Shown here: in pieces, positions 6,978 to 14,492 of the stretch
How positions within the stretch are numbered: the first letter of the stretch is position 1
Layout: every line of letters begins with the position of its first letter
DNA from: JAAYJG01 sp964450305
Lineage (GTDB): Bacteria; Bacillota; Clostridia; DSM-8532
Direction: 5' to 3'
NCBI GenBank assembly: GCA_964450305.1
Contig: CAYVFB010000029.1
Location: forward strand, 1-33,348
Length of the DNA stretch: 33,348 bases
Position numbers and translations under genes: made by a program
Notes under the pieces: generated by a model
Told to the model about the DNA's origin: nothing
The model's input: the letters and a program-made list of their open reading frames with translations, nothing else
Database searches by the model: none

Positions 6978-8243
6978 ATGGAACAATTAGCTCAATTATT
7001 TGAAGGTGTTCTGGAGTTCAAATGGGAATACCTTATCATGTATGCCATCGGCGGAGCGCTGATATGGCTTGCCATCAAGAAGGACTATGAACCCATGCTG
7101 TTGCTGCCGATTGGTTTTGGCGCTATATTGGTCAATCTTCCGTTTAGGACGATCTGGCAGTATGAAGAAGAGCTTGATGCCACGGTAACGAAAATCGTTT
7201 CTGATTTTCCATCCCTGCAGCAGTTTTTTACCGAAGAGCTGAACTATGTGTTTAAAAATGGGGAAGCCTTCAAGGTTGAACCGGGCGTACTGCAGATCTT
7301 TTTCCAATCCGGTATTTTGACAGAAATTTTTCCGGTGCTGATCTTTGTGGCGGTCGGTGCGATGATCGACTTCTCTCCTTTGTTGAAGAACCCAAAAATG
7401 CTGTTCTTCGGTGCAGCCGCCCAATTCGGTATTTTCTTTACCATCATGGCCGCGCTGCTGTTAAACAAAGCTTTCCCAGGCCTGGGTTTTGACTTGAAAA
7501 CAGCAGCTTCCATTGGTATCATCGGTGCTGCGGACGGTCCAACATCCATCTTTGTTGCCTCAAAATTTGCAAAGCATTTGATTGGGCCTATTTCAGTGGC
7601 CGCCTATTCATATATGTCGCTGGTGCCCATCATCCAACCACCGGTCATTAAGGCGCTGACCACCAAAAAAGAGCGCTTGATTCGCATGGAATACAAGGAT
7701 GTAAAGGTTTCAAAAACCGTACTGATTCTTTTCCCCATCGTCATTACCGTTATTGCCGGTGTTGTTGCGCCGATCAGCGTGGCGTTGGTAGGGCTTCTGA
7801 TGTTTGGGAACCTGATTCGGGAATCCGGTGTTTTGGAAAGGCTGTCCAAAACTGCCCAAAATGAGCTGGCAAACCTTGTGACATTACTGCTGGGAATTAC
7901 CATTGGATCCACCATGTACTATGAAAGCTTTTTAAATGCATCCACCCTCATGATTCTGGCCATGGGCCTTGTGGCCTTTGTGTTTGATACGGCCGGCGGT
8001 GTGATGCTTGCCAAGCTGATGAACCTGTTCTCAAAGGAAAAGATAAACCCCATGGTTGGTGCTGCTGGAATTTCTGCATTTCCGATGTCTTCAAGAATTG
8101 TCCAGAAAATGGCTAAGAAGGAAGACCCCACAAACTTTATTTTGATGCAGGCTGTTGGCGCCAATGTTGCCGGTCAGCTGGGCTCCATCGTTGCCGGTGG
8201 GATGGTTCTGGCACTGGTACCCTGGCTGCTGACTTTGATATAG
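6978..8243 (+). CDS. oadB: Sodium-pumping decarboxylase beta subunit (OadB/GcdB/MmdB family)
   Basis: Integral membrane subunit that couples decarboxylation of carboxybiotin to Na+ export, in oxaloacetate, glutaconyl-CoA or methylmalonyl-CoA decarboxylases. It has 421 residues and about nine or more hydrophobic segments. Family hallmarks are AADGPTSIFVASKFA (Asp186 is the conserved membrane Asp of the GADGPT motif), AAYSYMSLVPIIQPPVIKAL, and the C-terminal block with INPMVGAAG and ANVAGQLGS. ATG 6978 follows GAGGGGGA (6965-6971); a TTG at 6963 would overlap that site. It is followed at once by a gamma-like subunit. No carboxyltransferase alpha or biotin carrier gene is in the window, so the substrate cannot be named. 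Confidence 0.9.
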   Translation: MEQLAQLFEGVLEFKWEYLIMYAIGGALIWLAIKKDYEPMLLLPIGFGAILVNLPFRTIWQYEEELDATVTKIVSDFPSLQQFFTEELNYVFKNGEAFKVEPGVLQIFFQSGILTEIFPVLIFVAVGAMIDFSPLLKNPKMLFFGAAAQFGIFFTIMAALLLNKAFPGLGFDLKTAASIGIIGAADGPTSIFVASKFAKHLIGPISVAAYSYMSLVPIIQPPVIKALTTKKERLIRMEYKDVKVSKTVLILFPIVITVIAGVVAPISVALVGLLMFGNLIRESGVLERLSKTAQNELANLVTLLLGITIGSTMYYESFLNASTLMILAMGLVAFVFDTAGGVMLAKLMNLFSKEKINPMVGAAGISAFPMSSRIVQKMAKKEDPTNFILMQAVGANVAGQLGSIVAGGMVLALVPWLLTLI

Positions 8244-8254
8244 GAGGTATCGTC

Positions 8255-8395
8255 ATGAGTGAGATTTCATTGGGACTTCAATTAATGGGATATGGTCTGG
8301 CAGGTGTGTTTGTTGTTTTAATCCTGTTCTATTTTATGATCGTGCTAATGCTGAAGATTTTCCCGTATCGTCCGGAAAAACAGGATGCAGAATAG
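8255..8395 (+). CDS. Small membrane subunit, decarboxylase gamma-like
   Basis: A 46-residue protein with a single transmembrane helix at about residues 10-36 and a charged tail. A perfect AGGAGGT overlaps the beta-subunit stop, so translation is coupled. Size, topology and position directly after the beta subunit fit OadG-type gamma chains, which anchor and assemble the decarboxylase complex. OadG proteins are usually longer, with a Zn-binding/alanine-proline linker that is absent here. Assignment rests on context. Confidence 0.65.
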   Translation: MSEISLGLQLMGYGLAGVFVVLILFYFMIVLMLKIFPYRPEKQDAE

Positions 8396-8538
8396 TTAAA
8401 TGCCGACGGAAAGCAGAAGTGTTTAAAAAGTAGCTTATCCGGAAGGTGCCCCGGCTTGTAAAGCTTGAAGTGCTGCGTTTCATATACAATTCAGGCAATC
8501 GGCATTTCAGGTCGGCTCCCAATATTAAAGCAAACCAG

Positions 8539-8563
8539 AGGCGGAGCAATTTCCGCCTTTTTT
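8539..8563 (+). terminator. Intrinsic terminator after the decarboxylase genes
   Basis: AGGCGGA (8539-8545) pairs with TCCGCCT (8552-8558) around GCAATT, followed by Ts to 8563. It ends the beta/gamma transcript and precedes the DUF3842 gene by about 30 nt. Confidence 0.85.
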
Positions 8564-8595
8564 GCATAGTCTTCACGACAAGAGGTGGTTTCACC

Positions 8596-9003
8596 ATGAA
8601 GATCGCTGTAGTAGATGCTCAGGGTGGCGGTTTGGGCAGGGTAATCGTGGAAAAGCTGAAGGAAAGGTTTCCGAACGCGGCGATTATCGGCCTGGGAACC
8701 AATGTAATGGCCACAGGGGCCATGCGCAAGGCCGGAGCAGAACAGTCGGCAACAGGAGAAAATGCGGTTATTTATAATGTCGGCAAAGTCGATATTGTAA
8801 TAGGCGGAATTGGTATAATTGCAGCAAACGGGATGATGGGCGAGATCACACCCAGAATGGCTGAGGCGGTTTCTTCGGCCAACGCATTGAAGGTTCTGAT
8901 TCCCATTGGCAAATGCAGTATATACGTTCCAGGCTGTGAGGCATACAGCATCAATGAGCTGCTGGACAAGGCCATGGAGCACATCGCTGCACTGTATCCT
9001 TAA
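8596..9003 (+). CDS. DUF3842 family protein
   Basis: A 135-residue protein of the uncharacterised DUF3842 family of Clostridia. The N terminus MKIAVVDAQGGGLG looks like the first strand and glycine loop of a Rossmann-type fold. Later blocks are IIGLGTN, the glycine-rich VIGGIGIIAANGMMGEITP, and a conserved Cys in IPIGKCSIYVPGCE. ATG 8596 follows AGAGGTGG; an upstream in-frame start at 8446 would run through the terminator and is rejected. It is 15 bp before nadD. Function unknown; nucleotide binding is inference from the glycine-rich start. Confidence 0.8.
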   Translation: MKIAVVDAQGGGLGRVIVEKLKERFPNAAIIGLGTNVMATGAMRKAGAEQSATGENAVIYNVGKVDIVIGGIGIIAANGMMGEITPRMAEAVSSANALKVLIPIGKCSIYVPGCEAYSINELLDKAMEHIAALYP

Positions 9004-9018
9004 AAGGAGAGTAGTTCA

Positions 9019-9612
9019 ATGGTAGGTGTTTTTGGCGGAGCTTTCAATCCGATTCATAACGGGCACTTGTTACTGGCAGAATATATACGGGAAGAGTTCA
9101 AGCTTGAAAAGATCATTTTTGTTCCGGCAGGTAAGCCGCCTCACAAGCAGAAGGAAGATCTGGAAGCTGCCCAGCATCGATATAATATGGTGTACAAGGC
9201 GATTTCCAGCAATCCTTTTTTTGAGATCTCCGGGGTTGAATTCAATCGTACAGGTGTAACCTATACTGCTGATACCCTTGAAGAGCTTGCCGCGTTAAAC
9301 CCGGGTAAGGAGCTGGGGTTTATCTGCGGAGCCGATTCAATCCTTAACCTGACAACCTGGCATAACATCAGTAAAATTTTTGAGTTCGCCGTGTTGATTG
9401 TGGCTGACAGGCCAAACACGAACGAAATTGAATTTCAAAACATGCTTCGCTGGTTTCAGGATCAATATCATGCAAGATTCCTGCTGGCGAGTACTCCCTT
9501 AATCGATATATCCTCCACGCAAATCCGTGAGCGGCTGAACAACGGTTTGTCCACCCGGTACATGGTTCCTGATGAAGTGTTTAACTACATACAGCTTCAC
9601 CGGCTTTACTAG
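9019..9612 (+). CDS. nadD: Nicotinate-nucleotide adenylyltransferase
   Basis: Joins nicotinate mononucleotide and ATP to give deamido-NAD, in the cytoplasmic NAD synthesis pathway. It has 197 residues, the usual length. The nucleotidyltransferase signature GGAFNPIHNGH is at 6-16, with the HxGH motif at His13-His16; ISSTQIR (164-170) is the second ATP-binding motif. AAAGGAGAG precedes the ATG. The nadD-yqeK order is typical of Firmicutes; the stop overlaps the yqeK ribosome site. Confidence 0.96.
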   Translation: MVGVFGGAFNPIHNGHLLLAEYIREEFKLEKIIFVPAGKPPHKQKEDLEAAQHRYNMVYKAISSNPFFEISGVEFNRTGVTYTADTLEELAALNPGKELGFICGADSILNLTTWHNISKIFEFAVLIVADRPNTNEIEFQNMLRWFQDQYHARFLLASTPLIDISSTQIRERLNNGLSTRYMVPDEVFNYIQLHRLY

Positions 9613-9622
9613 GGGGTAGGAT

Positions 9623-10201
9623 ATGACGGTTACAGAGATGAAAAACAGACTGAAGGGGTTTCTTAACCCGAAACGCTTCGAGCATTCCATCGGGGTAATG
9701 GAAGAAGCCAAAAGGCTTGCTGAACATTATCAGATCGATGTGAAAAAGGCTGAAATAGCCGGGCTTTTACATGACTGTGCAAAGTATGTCGAAGCCGATG
9801 AAGCCATATCCATGCTGCTGAGGTATGGTGAGCAGCCTGATGAAATACAAAGAATATCCTTTCAGCTGCATCATGGGCTGTTGGGGTATTATATTGCCAG
9901 AGAACAATACGGTGTTGCCGACGAGGAAATCCTGCAGGCCATTTACTGGCATACCACCGGGAAAGCCGGGATGACCCCTCTGGAAAAAATTATATTCATA
10001 GCCGATTATACCGAACCAAACAGAGCCTTCAACGGCCTTGATGAAATCAGAAAAACCGCGTATTTCGATTTGGATTTGTGCGTTCAGCTGTGTGCGGATT
10101 CAACTATCCGGTACGAACTGTCGAAAGGCCGGCTTCTCCATCCACTTACCATTGAAACCAGGAATGACATGATCATGACAAGGTTGGGGACCAGGGCTTA
10201 A
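9623..10201 (+). CDS. yqeK: YqeK-type HD-domain Ap4A hydrolase
   Basis: A 192-residue HD-domain phosphohydrolase of the YqeK family, whose members cleave diadenosine tetraphosphate symmetrically to two ADP using a di-iron site. All expected metal ligands are present: His21 (RFEHS), His50-Asp51 (LLHDCAKY), His83/His84 (QLHHG), His110 (IYWHTTGK) and Asp128 (FIADYTEP). It starts 10 bp after nadD with an AGGGGGT site. The usual next gene, rsfS (ribosome silencing factor), is not found here; lepB follows. Confidence 0.93.
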   Translation: MTVTEMKNRLKGFLNPKRFEHSIGVMEEAKRLAEHYQIDVKKAEIAGLLHDCAKYVEADEAISMLLRYGEQPDEIQRISFQLHHGLLGYYIAREQYGVADEEILQAIYWHTTGKAGMTPLEKIIFIADYTEPNRAFNGLDEIRKTAYFDLDLCVQLCADSTIRYELSKGRLLHPLTIETRNDMIMTRLGTRA

Positions 10202-10281
10202 AGCAGGATGAATAATTACCAAAGAATGATTCAATTTTTCTCCGGACATCTGGTTCCCAATACTACCTTAGTTCGGAGAAC

Positions 10282-10286
10282 GGAGG
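10282..10286 (+). promoter_or_regulatory. Ribosome binding site that sets the lepB start
   Basis: GGAGG five bases before ATG 10292. The upstream in-frame ATG at 10208 has no comparable site. Confidence 0.7.
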
Positions 10287-10291
10287 AAAAG

Positions 10292-10906
10292 ATGACAGAA
10301 GAAAAGGAAATAATAAAAGAACTCAATATAGGAAGGGAAATTCTGGAGTGGTTCCTTTACTTTCTCAGCGCGGTGATCATTGCTTCGTTGCTGCAAAGCC
10401 AATTATATGCGCTGACAACTGTGCACCAGTCCTCCATGCAGAACACCCTGTTTGAAGGACACATGCTGGTGATGGATAAGCTGAGCTATCAGTTTTCAGA
10501 GCCCAAAAAGGGAGATATCATCGTTTTTGTGAAGAATGAGGATACAAAAGGCTTTATCAAGCGGTACCAGGTTTTTCTCAAGGATGTTCAGCTAAGGTTC
10601 CAGAAAGATTTCAGAACGAACCGGCTCATTAAAAGGGTTATTGCCGTTGCCGGGGAAACAGTGGACATTCGTGGTGGCGCGGTTTATGTGAACGACATCC
10701 TGCTGGACGAACCCTATGTGAAGGGGATTACCCCGGGAATGTCCATGGAGTACCCGCTTGAAGTGCCGGAAGGACATGTTTTTGTGATGGGGGACAATCG
10801 TGAAAACAGCCTGGACAGCCGCAGCTTTGGCACTATCAGCCTGAACAGTGTGGAAGGCAAGGCGGTGTTCCGAATTTTTCCCTTCTCAAAAATGGGAAAG
10901 CCATGA
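10292..10906 (+). CDS. lepB: Signal peptidase I
   Basis: Membrane-bound S26 serine protease that removes signal peptides from exported proteins outside the membrane. With the start at ATG 10292 it has 204 residues: one N-terminal membrane helix (about 18-36), then the catalytic domain. The Ser/Lys dyad fits Ser48 in QSSM (box B, usually P-S-M) and Lys114 in IKRVIAVAGE (box D); MGDNRENSLDSR is box E. An in-frame ATG at 10208 would add 28 unremarkable residues with a weak ribosome site. It is separated from yqeK by 90 bp and may be cotranscribed. Confidence 0.93.
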   Translation: MTEEKEIIKELNIGREILEWFLYFLSAVIIASLLQSQLYALTTVHQSSMQNTLFEGHMLVMDKLSYQFSEPKKGDIIVFVKNEDTKGFIKRYQVFLKDVQLRFQKDFRTNRLIKRVIAVAGETVDIRGGAVYVNDILLDEPYVKGITPGMSMEYPLEVPEGHVFVMGDNRENSLDSRSFGTISLNSVEGKAVFRIFPFSKMGKP

Positions 10907-10981
10907 GATCTGAAGCCTGGTGAAACCCCAAAAATTGAAAGCCTGCCAAAAGCTGAAAAACCCATCCGATCTAAAAGATTC

Positions 10982-11026
10982 AATCCCGCTAGTAAAGCAT
11001 ACCCTATGCTGACAAAGCGGGATTTT
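10982..11026 (+). terminator. Terminator-like double stem-loop after lepB
   Basis: AATCCCGCT (10982-10990) pairs perfectly with AGCGGGATT (11016-11024), and inside it AGCAT/ATGCT (10996-11000/11006-11010) forms a second stem. TTTTCTT follows. It closes the nadD-yqeK-lepB run. The remainder to 11131 shows nothing recognisable. Confidence 0.65.
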
Positions 11027-11131
11027 CTTATCTGCAGTTGTAATGCAATTCCTGCATCAATCAGCTCAAAAGGCACTGTGCGTAAGTGTTTGGAAACAAA
11101 AACCAATGAGCGGAACACGGAAAAAATGTCG

Positions 11132-11160
11132 TTGACATTCCCTATAAAAAATGCAATAAT
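11132..11160 (+). promoter_or_regulatory. Predicted promoter of the regulator-potABCD operon
   Basis: A perfect TTGACA (11132-11137), a 17-nt spacer and AATAAT (11155-11160), one mismatch from consensus. A second TATAAT at 11203-11208 lacks a good -35 element. Confidence 0.7.
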
Positions 11161-11161
11161 A

Positions 11162-11232
11162 AAACTCGTTGCGAGTTTAGTAATAGTAAACAAATAGTTT
11201 TATATAATTACATTGGTTTAGTGTCACTAAAC
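11162..11232. promoter_or_regulatory. Three palindromic operator-like sites before the cupin-HTH gene
   Basis: Site 1 (11162-11178): AAACTCG-TTG-CGAGTTT, a perfect 7-bp dyad. Site 2 (11175-11191): GTTTA-n7-TAAAC, overlapping site 1. Site 3 (11216-11232): GTTTAGTG-T-CACTAAAC, a perfect 8-bp dyad. Sites 2 and 3 share the 17-bp frame GTTTAGT-n3-A-n-TAAAC. All lie between the -10 element and the regulator start, where a bound repressor would block transcription. The likely binder is the adjacent cupin-HTH protein (autoregulation), an inference. Confidence 0.6.
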
Positions 11233-11259
11233 TTAAAAAACCTGGAATAGGGTGATGAT

Positions 11260-11799
11260 ATGCAGATCGGAAGTAAAATCAAGAGCATGCGCATGGAATA
11301 TGGCTTGACTCAGGAAGAGCTGGCAGATCGCTGTGAGCTTACAAAGGGCTATATATCTCAGCTGGAGCGTGATCTGACTTCTCCTTCCATCGCTACGCTC
11401 AAGGACATTCTCGATTGTCTTGGCAGCAGCATACCCGAGTTCTTTAATGAAAAAAAGAAAGAGCAAATTGTTTTCAGGCAGCAGGATGTCTTTATTAAGG
11501 AAGTGGAAGAGCAGGGCTACCGGATCAACTGGATCGTTCCGAACGCGCAGAAGATGGATATGGAGCCCATCATCCTGGAGCTGAGTGAAAACGGTGAAAC
11601 TTATGAAGACAACCCGCATCAGGGTGAAGAATTCGGTTACGTCTTGAACGGCAGCATTCTGCTCACGATCGGCAAGGATCGTTTTCGCGTGAAGAAAGGC
11701 GAATGCTTTCATTATAAGACCAGTGAGCCTCACAGCATCAAGAACAGCGGAAAGAAACCTGCACAAGTGCTTTGGATATCTACTCCGCCCAGTTTTTAA
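11260..11799 (+). CDS. XRE-family regulator with C-terminal cupin domain
   Basis: A 179-residue transcription regulator: an HTH_3/XRE DNA-binding domain (about residues 5-60, containing LTQEELADRCELTKGYISQLE) and a cupin sensor domain (about 105-176, with HQGEEFGYVLNGSI and KKGECFHYKTSEPHSI). This architecture is common among regulators of amine and polyamine genes (PuuR-like), where the cupin senses the small ligand. It is the first gene of the pot cluster; potA's ribosome site begins 15 bp after its stop. It probably controls potABCD and itself through the palindromes upstream. The ligand is inferred to be a polyamine. Confidence 0.88.
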   Translation: MQIGSKIKSMRMEYGLTQEELADRCELTKGYISQLERDLTSPSIATLKDILDCLGSSIPEFFNEKKKEQIVFRQQDVFIKEVEEQGYRINWIVPNAQKMDMEPIILELSENGETYEDNPHQGEEFGYVLNGSILLTIGKDRFRVKKGECFHYKTSEPHSIKNSGKKPAQVLWISTPPSF

Positions 11800-11814
11800 A
11801 GACAGACCAATTAC

Positions 11815-11820
11815 AGGAGG
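11815..11820 (+). promoter_or_regulatory. Ribosome binding site fixing a TTG start for potA
   Basis: AGGAGG eight bases before TTG 11829. The alternative ATG at 11772 lies inside the regulator gene and has no ribosome site. Confidence 0.75.
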
Positions 11821-11828
11821 TGCGTTCG

Positions 11829-12881
11829 TTGAGCAGAAAAATAGTAGAGCTTCGCAATTTAACCAAAGCCTATAACGGCGCTGTCGCAGTAGACAATATA
11901 AACCTGTTCATCCGTGAAAATGAGTTTATTACACTGCTTGGTCCCAGTGGTTGCGGTAAAACCACGACCCTTAGAATGATCGGCGGTTTCGAAGACCCCA
12001 CGGAGGGGGATGTTCTGTTTGAGGGAAACCGGATCAACGAGCTGCCGCCGTATAAACGAAGTATCAATACCGTATTTCAAAAATATGCTCTGTTTACTCA
12101 TATGAATGTATTTGAAAACATCGCTTTCGGGCTTCGCATCAAAAAGGTTCCCCTGGATGAAATGGTAAACAGGGTTGGTCGCATGCTGAAGCTTGTGGAT
12201 CTGGAAGGCTTTGAGAAAAGGCATGTAGATTCTCTAAGCGGCGGTCAGCAGCAGCGCGTGGCTATCGCCAGGGCGCTGGTCAACGAGCCCAGGGTTCTTC
12301 TTCTGGATGAACCTCTTGGAGCGCTGGACTTGAAGCTTCGCAAGGAAATGCAGATCGAACTGATGGATATGCAAAAAAACGTTGGGATCACCTTTATCTA
12401 TGTTACCCACGATCAGGAAGAGGCTCTGACCATGTCCGATACGGTGGTGGTGATGAACAAGGGCGTTATCCAGCAAATTGGTACCCCTGTTGACATCTAT
12501 AACGAACCCAAAAACCGTTTTGTTGCCGATTTCATTGGCGAAAGCAATATCCTTCAGGGGATCATGCACGAGGATTTTGTTGTGGAGTTTTCAGGGCGGA
12601 AATTCCAGTGCGTGGATAAGGGGTTTTCCGCAAACGAGCCGGTGGATATCGTGATCCGTCCTGAAGACATTGAAGTGACTGAGCCTGAAAAAGGCCATAT
12701 CCGGGGAACGGTTGTATCCGTCGTGTTCAAGGGTGTGCATTATGAAATGCTCGTTGACAGCAATGATTATGAATATATGATTCAAAGCACCGATATGCAG
12801 CCCATGGGCAGCACGGTCGGCCTGTTATTCGGACCTGAGGATATTCATGTAATGAAACGGGGGAAGGACAGTGAAAAATAG
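11829..12881 (+). CDS. potA: Spermidine/putrescine ABC importer, ATP-binding subunit
   Basis: Cytoplasmic ATPase of the PotABCD polyamine importer. From TTG 11829 it has 350 residues, normal for PotA. Walker A GPSGCGKTT is at 38-46, the Q-loop Gln at 84, ABC signature LSGGQ at 136-140, Walker B LLLDEP at 157-162 and switch His194 (YVTHD). The last 110 residues form the regulatory TOBE-type domain (VIRPEDIEV). Its end overlaps potB by 11 bp. All four subunits are present and intact, so the transporter should be complete. Substrate (putrescine or spermidine) is by family. Confidence 0.95.
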   Translation: MSRKIVELRNLTKAYNGAVAVDNINLFIRENEFITLLGPSGCGKTTTLRMIGGFEDPTEGDVLFEGNRINELPPYKRSINTVFQKYALFTHMNVFENIAFGLRIKKVPLDEMVNRVGRMLKLVDLEGFEKRHVDSLSGGQQQRVAIARALVNEPRVLLLDEPLGALDLKLRKEMQIELMDMQKNVGITFIYVTHDQEEALTMSDTVVVMNKGVIQQIGTPVDIYNEPKNRFVADFIGESNILQGIMHEDFVVEFSGRKFQCVDKGFSANEPVDIVIRPEDIEVTEPEKGHIRGTVVSVVFKGVHYEMLVDSNDYEYMIQSTDMQPMGSTVGLLFGPEDIHVMKRGKDSEK

Positions 12882-13716
12882 ATCAAAGCTGCTGGCATAC
12901 CCCTATATTGTGTGGATGGCAATCTTCATTATCATCCCGCTGCTGCTGGTTTTATATTACAGCCTGACCATGGGGAACATTCATGATCCCTCCACGATGC
13001 AATTCTCATTGGACAGCTATGTGAGTTTTTTTGACAAGCTTTACCTGAAGGTCATCTGGAGGTCCTTCCTGCTGGCCTTTATTTCAACGGCCCTGTGTCT
13101 TGTTCTGGGTTATCCTGTGGCCTATATCATCGCCAAGGCCAATATAAAATACAGAAGCATGCTGCTGATGTTTTTCCTTGTCCCCATATGGATGAACTTC
13201 CTGCTGCGCACTTATGCGTGGATGGCCATTTTGTCGCCCAATGGTTTTCTGAACAAGCTGTTGGAGCTTGTCGGGCTAAGGCCGCTAAACATCATGCCGG
13301 GTCAGACGGCGGTTATCCTCGGAATGGTTTACAATTTCCTGCCCTTTATGGTGCTCCCGATTTATACGGTCTTATCCAAGATCGACAAGAATGTGCTGGA
13401 AGCAGCCAATGATTTGGGGGCGAACGCTTTCATCACATTCATCAGGGTCATCCTGCCCCTGACAGTTCCAGGGATTATATCGGGGATTACGATGGTGTTC
13501 ATGCCCGCAGTATCAACCTTTGTCATCTCCAAGCTGCTTGGCGGCGGCAAAGAGATGCTGATCGGCAACCTCATTGAACAGCAGTTTACAGTGCAGCGTG
13601 ATTGGCATTTCGGTTCTGCATTGTCCATCATCCTGATGATCATGATCCTGATCTCCATGGCAGCCATGTCCAAGGTGGATACTGAGAACGAGCAAGGGGG
13701 GGCAGCGATGTGGTAA
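12871..13716 (+). CDS. potB: Spermidine/putrescine ABC importer, permease PotB
   Basis: Inner-membrane permease, 281 residues with about six hydrophobic segments. The EAA loop that contacts PotA is visible as EAANDLGANAFITFIRVILP. A GTG start is used, inside the end of potA, after GGGGGAAGG. The stop overlaps the potC start by 7 bp, a sign of translational coupling. It forms the membrane channel with PotC. Confidence 0.95.
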   Translation: MKNRSKLLAYPYIVWMAIFIIIPLLLVLYYSLTMGNIHDPSTMQFSLDSYVSFFDKLYLKVIWRSFLLAFISTALCLVLGYPVAYIIAKANIKYRSMLLMFFLVPIWMNFLLRTYAWMAILSPNGFLNKLLELVGLRPLNIMPGQTAVILGMVYNFLPFMVLPIYTVLSKIDKNVLEAANDLGANAFITFIRVILPLTVPGIISGITMVFMPAVSTFVISKLLGGGKEMLIGNLIEQQFTVQRDWHFGSALSIILMIMILISMAAMSKVDTENEQGGAAMW

Positions 13717-14492
13717 CAAAATTGATAAAAAAAACCTATATGGGAATCATCTTTTTATTCCTGTATATGCCAATCCTTGTTTTGATCGTCTACAGCTTTA
13801 ACGAGTCGAAATCCCGTGGGCAATGGGGTGGCTTTACGCTAAAGTGGTATGGTGAGATGTTCCGGGATCCGGACATCATCAAGGCATTGTATTATACCTT
13901 TTTGGTGGCGTTCCTGTCAGCATTGATCTCTACCGTCATCGGAACCATTTCTGCCATTGGTATTCATAACATGGGGTTGCTTGGGAGAAAATTTATTCTA
14001 AACGTTAATTACCTGCCGGTTTTAAACCCGGATATTGTTACCGGGGTGGCGCTGATGACGTTGTTTATCTCAGTGAACATGAAGCTTGGCTTTGTCACGA
14101 TGCTGTTATCCCATGTGATGTTCAACATCCCTTACGTCATTTTGTCGGTTCTGCCAAAGCTGCGGCAGATGAACCGGCATATGGCCGAAGCGGCGCTGGA
14201 TTTGGGGGCTACTCCATTTTATGCCATGCGCAAGGTTATCATTCCGGAAATCATGCCCGGGGTGATCACCGGCGCACTGATGGCCTTTACCCTTTCCATT
14301 GACGACTTCGTAATCAGCTTTTTCAACACGGGATCAGGGGTAACAAACCTTTCCATTGTGATCTACTCCATGGCCAGGAGGGGGATCAAGCCCTCCATTA
14401 ACGCGCTGAGCACGCTGATGCTTTTGACAGTGGTAATATTGCTGCTGATCATTAATAAAAGAACAACCAAAGGAGATGAATTGGTGCCATGA
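13710..14492 (+). CDS. potC: Spermidine/putrescine ABC importer, permease PotC
   Basis: The second permease, 260 residues, about six membrane segments, with the EAA loop EAALDLGATPFYAMRKVIIP. The GTG start overlaps the potB stop; a G-rich site (GGGGGGGC) lies just before. The ORF ends in an ATGA overlap with potD. Pairs with PotB. Confidence 0.95.
   Translation: MVTKLIKKTYMGIIFLFLYMPILVLIVYSFNESKSRGQWGGFTLKWYGEMFRDPDIIKALYYTFLVAFLSALISTVIGTISAIGIHNMGLLGRKFILNVNYLPVLNPDIVTGVALMTLFISVNMKLGFVTMLLSHVMFNIPYVILSVLPKLRQMNRHMAEAALDLGATPFYAMRKVIIPEIMPGVITGALMAFTLSIDDFVISFFNTGSGVTNLSIVIYSMARRGIKPSINALSTLMLLTVVILLLIINKRTTKGDELVP

Noticed and set aside
8446..8595. N-terminal extension of the DUF3842 protein
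   Set aside because: The extension would run through a strong intrinsic terminator; ATG 8596 has its own AGAGGTGG site and the family start.
10208..10291. Longer lepB starting at ATG 10208
   Set aside because: The ribosome site is weak and too close, while ATG 10292 has GGAGG and gives a normal signal peptidase length.
11176..11208. Second promoter for the pot operon using TATAAT at 11203
   Set aside because: No acceptable -35 hexamer at 16-18 nt upstream; TTGACA-n17-AATAAT at 11132-11160 is much better.
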